Positions 58,091-64,000 of a DNA stretch of 64,000 bases are shown in pieces. Source of the DNA: Begonia masoniana (lineage: Eukaryota > Streptophyta > Magnoliopsida > Cucurbitales > Begoniaceae); NCBI GenBank assembly GCA_022432975.1, contig CM039514.1:12074810-12138809 (forward strand), written 5' to 3'. Below the pieces are notes generated by a model. That model was not told where the DNA came from and searched no databases. It saw nothing but the letters and a program-made list of their open reading frames with translations. Both the position numbers and the translations under genes were made by a program. Positions within the stretch are counted from its first letter, which is position 1; the number at the start of each line of letters is the position of its first letter.

Positions 58091-58703
58091 CAGCCTTGAC
58101 CAACCCCTCATTTCCTCCACTTTTTCCCAAGCCAAACTCCTCCAAATTTCCTGAAATTTTGACCACTCTATCCCGACACCCAAATCTTCATGACCCGTAA
58201 AAATCTCGGAAAACCGACTTAAAATGGTTAACAAAACGTATAGCAAAATGAACCCGACATCATAGACATTTTTAACAAAAACTGACAATATAACGGCTAA
58301 AAGTTTCTAAATCCAAAAACCTGAAAAACAAACATTTCAAACCACAATTCAAACCCAATTCAAACTAGTATAAATCCACAAGTATTTACACAAAACCAAA
58401 CTCACAAAATCCACCACAACACCTCAATCCTAACTACAAACCACACCTCCGAGAATCAGGTCGAAGCGCCCCGACAAATTGCCTGCACCGGCGAGCTCCG
58501 TGGATCTCCGACTGCTCCTAGTCCTGATCTTGGCTCTCAAGCGTACTTGTAAATGCTCCGTCACCTACACCATAGAATACACACACACGTAAGCTTATGC
58601 TTAGCAAGTAGGGATAACAAAATGTAACTAAACAAAATGCAACTTCGACACTCTCGGCTGGTTTCAATTACATTCTCCTTTTATTAATCTGTACCCGTGC
58701 CGT

Positions 58704-59070
58704 GCATCTCTCATAGAGACCCTCCCGAGGTGCTCCACGAGCACTACTCCCCGGCGAAGCAGCTCTATTCAATATCACGGCTCAATCTCTTATCACAGTG
58801 CATCTCTCATAGAGATCCTCCCGAGGTGCTCCACGAGCACTACTCCCCGGCAAGGAAGCCCTACTCGATATCACTGTTCAGTCTATTATTATCACAACAT
58901 AACTCTTGTAGAGACCCTCCCGAGGTGCTCCACGAGCACTACTCCCCGGCAAGGCAACTCTACACGCTATCACTGCCTAGTGCAATGCATCCCTTGCAGA
59001 GACCCTCCCGAGGTGCTCCACGAGTACTACTCCCCGGCGAAGCAACCCTACTCGGGATCACGATGCATTT
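58704..59070. repeat. Tandem repeat of about 96 bp, four copies, in solo LTR 3
   Basis: Copies begin near 58704, 58800, 58897 and 58984. Each holds AGACCCTCCCGAGGTGCTCC then ACGAGCACTACTCCCCGGC. GTGCT-CCACG-AGCAC within the unit can form a hairpin. The open plus-strand frames here come from the repeat. Confidence 0.93.
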
Positions 59071-60045
59071 CTCATTATTTCTATACATTTAATGCTCACT
59101 CTTTAAACCCATGCTCACAACTCATTTTTCGTGGTTCTAAACCCTGGCGCATGCCACACAATGCACAACATAAAATAAAACACAGCCATCAAATAATCAA
59201 ACAAATAAACATCCTACCGTTCCGTGGTGTAGGCTCGAAGGCAACAAAACACACAATCCTCTACTTACCTGACTGCTCGGTTTGTAGTTGCTCACTTCGT
59301 CTCATCACTTCACAAGTTCGACGACCTAAAATAACGAAAACTTAACTTGATAAGTCACCAATAAAATCTAAGGGATTTTCTAACTAAAATTAAACAACAC
59401 TTAAAACAATTTTACTCTCAAAACACTAAAACCCAATTTATGCACACTTTTTAACTTCCAACTTCAAACGGCCACAACTTTCTCGTTTTTCAACGGATTT
59501 CGACGTGCCACCCCAATTCGGAAACCTCTACACGTCTACTATCCATTGAAACACTCAAATCAACCAAACAACACACTTGGCCAACCCAAAAACCAGGGAA
59601 CAAAACCAGCCACCAAGTGTTCCCAACCCGATTTTTGAGTAACACTCTTCCAATCCTTAATCTAACCAACCAAACAACCTAAACTAACATAATTAAGGAT
59701 TAAATGACCAAAAGAGGAAGAAAACCATCCAAGGAAAAGAAATTTTTGGAATCCCTAATCTAGGGTTTTCAAACCCTCACTAAATCCCACTAAAACACCT
59801 TAAAAACCCTAAAAACCAACTCTAACAAGTACTAAACTCAAAACCCACTTGATTTTTACCTTGAAACTCTTGCAAAAGCTTCAAAAATGAAGGAGAGAAA
59901 CCCTCAAATGGTGGCTGAGCTTGGCGTGGAGAGGAAGAAGAAGAAATGTGATTTTTATGCCAAATATCCCTTTACTTTAACTAATATATAAAACCAATTT
60001 TTTTTACTTTTAATTTCTTCCACAACTTTTCTTAATTTTATAACC

Positions 60046-60046
<1 letters not shown>

Positions 60047-60082
<36 letters not shown>
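60047..60082 (+). repeat. Poly-C tract, 36 bp
   Basis: An uninterrupted C run, rare in plant DNA. The minus strand is G36 and could form a G-quadruplex. The length is uncertain, as assemblers handle such runs poorly. Confidence 0.9.
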
Positions 60083-60360
60083 TTAATACCTTTAGCTTCC
60101 CTTCAACGTGACATGCTCCTTTAAACCCCAACTTTTCAAATTGAAATTCATTAAAGGACTAGCTTCCTATTGGTCCATATTCCTTTGAATTTTCAACATC
60201 CCCTTTTTGACTTTTCAAACCCTTTTTGGTTTGAATTGTCAAACTTCTTTTCTTCCCTTTACTTCAAACTCAAAACCTTCTCACTTTAATATACAAGTAT
60301 CCCAACTCATCTATACTAAGGTCACGCACGCTAATAAAACTTTCCGGGTGTTACACGTCA

Positions 60361-63300
60361 TATGTAAAACTACATGCATGTCACTACATAAATCTCTAGA
60401 GGACTAGAGATTTGCAATCCAATGAAAACTCACAGTCACTCCTCTTCTTTTTTCGACTTTAAATACGTCACACAATCCACCGGCGAAATACTTATTGGGT
60501 TCCAAGTTTTACAAATAATACCTCCCTCAATATTCTTTCTACATGTAAAAAATCTCATGATGCTTGAGCATCTTCACTATCCAAACATTGAATGCATATT
60601 TATAATAATAACATATGGAATATGAACATGCAAATCTTGTTAAATGTCTAGCAAAATGACGCATAAAGAATGAACATACATCTATCTAGATGCCCACTAA
60701 TGATGCCTCAAATTTCATTAAAATCTAACAATTGAATTATTTGAAATCACATTTTAAAGACATATTTTTAAGTTTGTGCCAATGTCATGTCCTCAATTGC
60801 GGACGTCCACTGTAGTCAATTTTTGCACTAATATTCTTTCGAGGGTGTCCATTCTTAGACTTTGATAGCCCGTCCCAAGAGCTTTTTCCCCACTTTAATA
60901 GTTCTAGAGGGCCGCCCAAAGATCGGACTTCCACTCCCGAGAGCTTTTAATTGTTTTACTCTTCTAGACATTCTCCTCGGACTCTAGAAGTTCAACCTCG
61001 AGACGATTTGTCTCATTTTCACCACTTTGGGATCTCGCCATGGGCATCGGGAGTCCACTCCCGAGTCCTATTCTTCTATTCTAATTATTTTTTATACTAA
61101 AAACCTCGACCTCAATCTAAGATTATATTCGCTCAAAATAATCCTCCAAGTAGATATTTTCAATCTATTTGAATCAAGACCAAATATTATAATTCATAAT
61201 TTCCTATTAACTATGCAATAATATGCATAATTAAACCATATTAATATCACTCTTATTCCAATCAATTTAAAGCAAATTAAACTAACATCTATAATGATTA
61301 TTAACATGCAACCATTGAACTTCGCATAGAACCCAAGAATTTGTCATTTGCCACTAAATTCATATAGCAATTTTTTTCCAAAACTACGCATAATTACTAT
61401 TCATCAACTTATATAAATATCTTCTTTCATTCAATCATTTTCAACCAAATCCAGCAACTTAATCTCTTATTCTTTTAAATACTTTATACTAAAACTAACC
61501 ATGACAATAATCTATGTTTTCCATGCACTAATTTCCATCTAAACTATGCAATACAAGCATAGTCTAATCAACACTTTAATTAGAAATTTTTACCTCTTTG
61601 ATGTCTCTATTTTTACTTTGCCCCTTTGATTTTAAGCTCGAAAGATTTCTCTTGATGAGAGAAACAATTTCTCTCGAAGGATTGAAGGCCAATTCTAAAA
61701 CCTTCCTCTTCAACTTCTCACTTTTCTTCTCCTCTCTTTATTTCTCCATCCTTTCTATTTCTCTCTTCCCTTATCTCTCTCTTCTATGCAACCATCCTAG
61801 ATTTAACTCATTGAAATGCTAACTTATGTCCAATAGAGTTCATATGACCCGTTTTATGCTCTTCAATTATGACCGGAGCATCTACTATTAATCATCGAAA
61901 TTGATAGTCAAATTTAATTATTTCTCTAACATGTATTGATTTCACACGCACATAACGTTTAATTCTCAGATCCAATTGACTCAATTCCAAAGACAATTTG
62001 TACTTTATGATATTTAATTTTTTATCTTAAAAGAGTTCGGAATTCTAAGCACAATAATTTTTTCAATTAACATCAAACAATGATTATGCTCATTTACAAT
62101 ACGTCCATTAACTTTTGTATAAAAATTGATATCTTTATGAGCATACATCCAATTGATTTAGTTTCACCATCCATTAATAACTTAAGGTATCACATACTAT
62201 ACCTATTTTTTATTTGAAAATATTTACTCAATGTCATCTTATCAAATGACTATATAATGTAGTAAGTTAGCTTGTTCTGTCAACCCATAATTTATTATCA
62301 TTTTAATCACATTTAATTATTCTAATAGTATTATAATTAATCTTGACCAGACCATCACAGGCCTCGTCCGAGCCATATGCAAAATTGAAGAACTCGCGAG
62401 CCTCAAGTCTTGAGACTTGTTTGACCTCAAACACCTGTAGCAAAAGCCTAGTGGAATCTCTAAAAGCCTAGTCTAGAGCATCAAACCATTTGAGAATGTA
62501 AGTGCGGATGCCAGTAAAAAACGCACAGATGTTCGCCATATATGCATAGAGAAACCTGCATTAGCCCAGTCATGAGGCAATATTTTTCAAATCTCAATTT
62601 GTGAAAGCTCGGATATAGGTGTGGACACCGGCAGAGGACTCCCATAGAGGATTGCGGAAGTCTGGTCATTAGACAATAGTTCAAATTGAAGCTTCACACA
62701 GACGCCCAATCACGAATTAAGGACTCTTGAAGCGGAAGTACAACAAAATATCTAGAGAAATCCATCACCTCATTTATGCCTCTAACAAATATATTGCAGA
62801 TTGCCAGATGTATAGTATTGCATCATTGTTTTCTAAAGCTTTATTTTAGTGAGTTGTCACCTATGAAAAAATCTAAAGGGGTCTGATTGCTAGCACATCC
62901 GCTTTCATGTATATGTATATATGGTTTTTCATGTTTACTTTCAGCGTGCATGGTATTCTGTTTTTGTGGTGATTTGCTTGGGAGGATTTATTCTCTTGAT
63001 GTTTTGGGCATTTTTGATATCAACGCATCACGAGGTTATCCCGTCACACCTTATGTAGCATGAAAGTTGTCTTGTTTACACATATGGAAAATGGCAATAG
63101 GGCAGTGGTGGCATGGTCCTTGGGTTTCGAATCCCTAAACCTGATCAATGTGATATTTTTCCACGAATGGTGTCGTGCCTGACTTTTGTCGTGGGCTATT
63201 CCACTATGTGTTGTATCATTAGTGTCGTGGCAGACTTTCAGTCGTCAGTAACTAGTTGACTTTGCTAGATCTTTGAATCGTCGTCACGATTTTCTTTCTA

Positions 63301-64000
63301 TCTCATGAGGTGTTGTTAGATCTCTAGATCACCACCGTTCTCTTGTCTGTATAGCAAGGGTCCTTGAGTGATCCTTCCATTTCACTAGGGACGTTTTTTT
63401 GTAGAAAATGATAAGGTTTACTTTCGATGTATAACAACTTACGTATGTAACAATGTTTTATAACGACCTCACTAACGACTCATAGAGCCGGTGTTTGATT
63501 TAAAATGATGGAAAGAGGTTTTCCGAATAAACTCATGCACGGTTGAATTTAAAATAACAGTTTGAAATCGAACATTGATTTAAAAGGAAGGATAAACTAG
63601 TTTTTAACTTGGCATGCATTTAGTATAACATTTTCACTAAGTTAGTCACTCACCCCAACGACCCCACCCCCCTCTTTTTCCTAATCCAGGTAAAGAGAAG
63701 AGCGGTTAGTTTCGATAGAGATTAGAGGAATAGCACTTGTTTATCATCTCATAGAACTTGTTTACTTTTTCCTTAGATCTGTAAACTTAACTCGTAGATT
63801 AGATTTCTTTACTTTTTTGCATGGTAGATGAATTTTAAATTTATGTGTTTACTATTTGCTTAGAATTTTATTATGTGAACTTCGACCCATTCATGTGTGG
63901 GTTTTGGCTATGTATTCACTTAAAGAGACTTTCGCTGCAAACCTAGTCTTGGGCTAGAGGATTGGGTTTCCCCTGAGAATTGGGTCGCCCGACTCGACGT
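60361..64000. other. Right flank, repeat-derived, no gene recognised
   Basis: No coding region is supported. 62470-62690 holds two diverged direct copies of a unit of about 97 bp (CATGAGGCAAT at 62571, CATTAGACAAT at 62668). Around 63630-63670 the plus strand reads CACTAAGTTAGTCACTCACC, like the conserved LTR hairpin region seen elsewhere in the window, so the end of the window probably enters another gypsy LTR in plus orientation. Pyrimidine-rich text at 61590-61790 may be LTR leader. Confidence 0.45.

Larger units (their letters stand above)
57814..60355 (-). mobile_element. Gypsy solo LTR 3, 2542 bp, TSD CGTCA
   Basis: The ends are TGTAACGCCTCCGAAC and CCGGGTGTTACA, with identical CGTCA flanks at 57809-57813 and 60356-60360. 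There is no coding domain. On the minus strand it starts TGTAACACCCGG and has CAG/GTAAGT at about 59263-59272, arms 59220-59233 and 58564-58577, and tandem repeats between them. The far end is unusually GC-rich with ATCGAT palindromes. A 36-C tract lies near its start. Confidence 0.93.

Noticed and set aside
58697..59345. Open plus-strand frames with repeated RDPPEVLHEHYSPA
   Set aside because: They are translations of the tandem repeat of about 96 bp in solo LTR 3, in different frames.
56384..62357. Possible further large LTR starting TGTCAAGGCCTTAGACC with a candidate end at GACCAGACCATCACA
   Set aside because: The ends are only loosely inverted and the flanks ATTAT and GGCCT do not match, so no target duplication supports it.
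63090..63140. T-loop-like GGGTTTCGAATCCC considered as part of a tRNA gene
   Set aside because: No acceptor or anticodon arms could be fitted around it.

Overview
The window is a gene-poor, transposon-rich stretch of a flowering-plant (eudicot) nuclear genome. The evidence is GT-AG introns in AT-rich sequence, plant-specific protein families (a classical arabinogalactan protein and a family 1 pectate lyase), Ty1/copia and Ty3/gypsy LTR retrotransposons, hAT transposons and long microsatellites. A 100-N scaffold gap sits at 47924-48023. The species cannot be fixed from the sequence alone.

Five host genes can be supported. Four lie in two gene clusters at the left of the window: an ABHD17-type alpha/beta hydrolase (224-2740, +, 5 exons), an NAD-dependent glycerol-3-phosphate dehydrogenase (3299-5943, -, 11 exons, convergent with the first), a GPI-anchored arabinogalactan protein (10110-10496, +, one exon) and a pectate lyase (29076-31059, +, 3 exons). 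A short BAG-type ubiquitin-like protein without a BAG domain lies at 51847-52488 (-, 2 exons). The hydrolase, dehydrogenase, AGP and ubiquitin-like genes recall two Arabidopsis chromosome 5 neighbourhoods, so this may be an old syntenic block pulled apart by transposons. The genes do not form an obvious pathway.

Transposons fill most of the rest. 10993-13533 is a decayed copia element. 14115-18982 is a probable solo LTR holding a second solo LTR (15476-17730, TSD GATTT) and a 500-bp hAT MITE (18389-18888, TSD GTTTTTGA). 20924-26570 is a hAT element (TSD TGTTGAGT) split by another solo LTR (22387-25125, TSD TATTA). 31596-40958 is a nearly intact, young Athila-like gypsy element (TSD ATAAG) inserted in the LTR of a decayed copia element (to about 44830). 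45460-47923 is a chimera of gypsy LTR and pol pieces. 48436-50260 is a shrunken copia element with an internal minisatellite. 57288-57782 is a 495-bp tetranucleotide microsatellite, followed by a solo LTR (57814-60355, TSD CGTCA).

The most unusual observation is structural. Five otherwise divergent gypsy LTRs share one layout: TGTARC start, a CAG/GTAAGT donor-like site, then a matched pair of inverted arms (CCTACATCAC / GTGATGTAGG) 420-640 bp apart, which usually bracket a copy-specific tandem repeat. In one LTR both arms carry the same compensating change.
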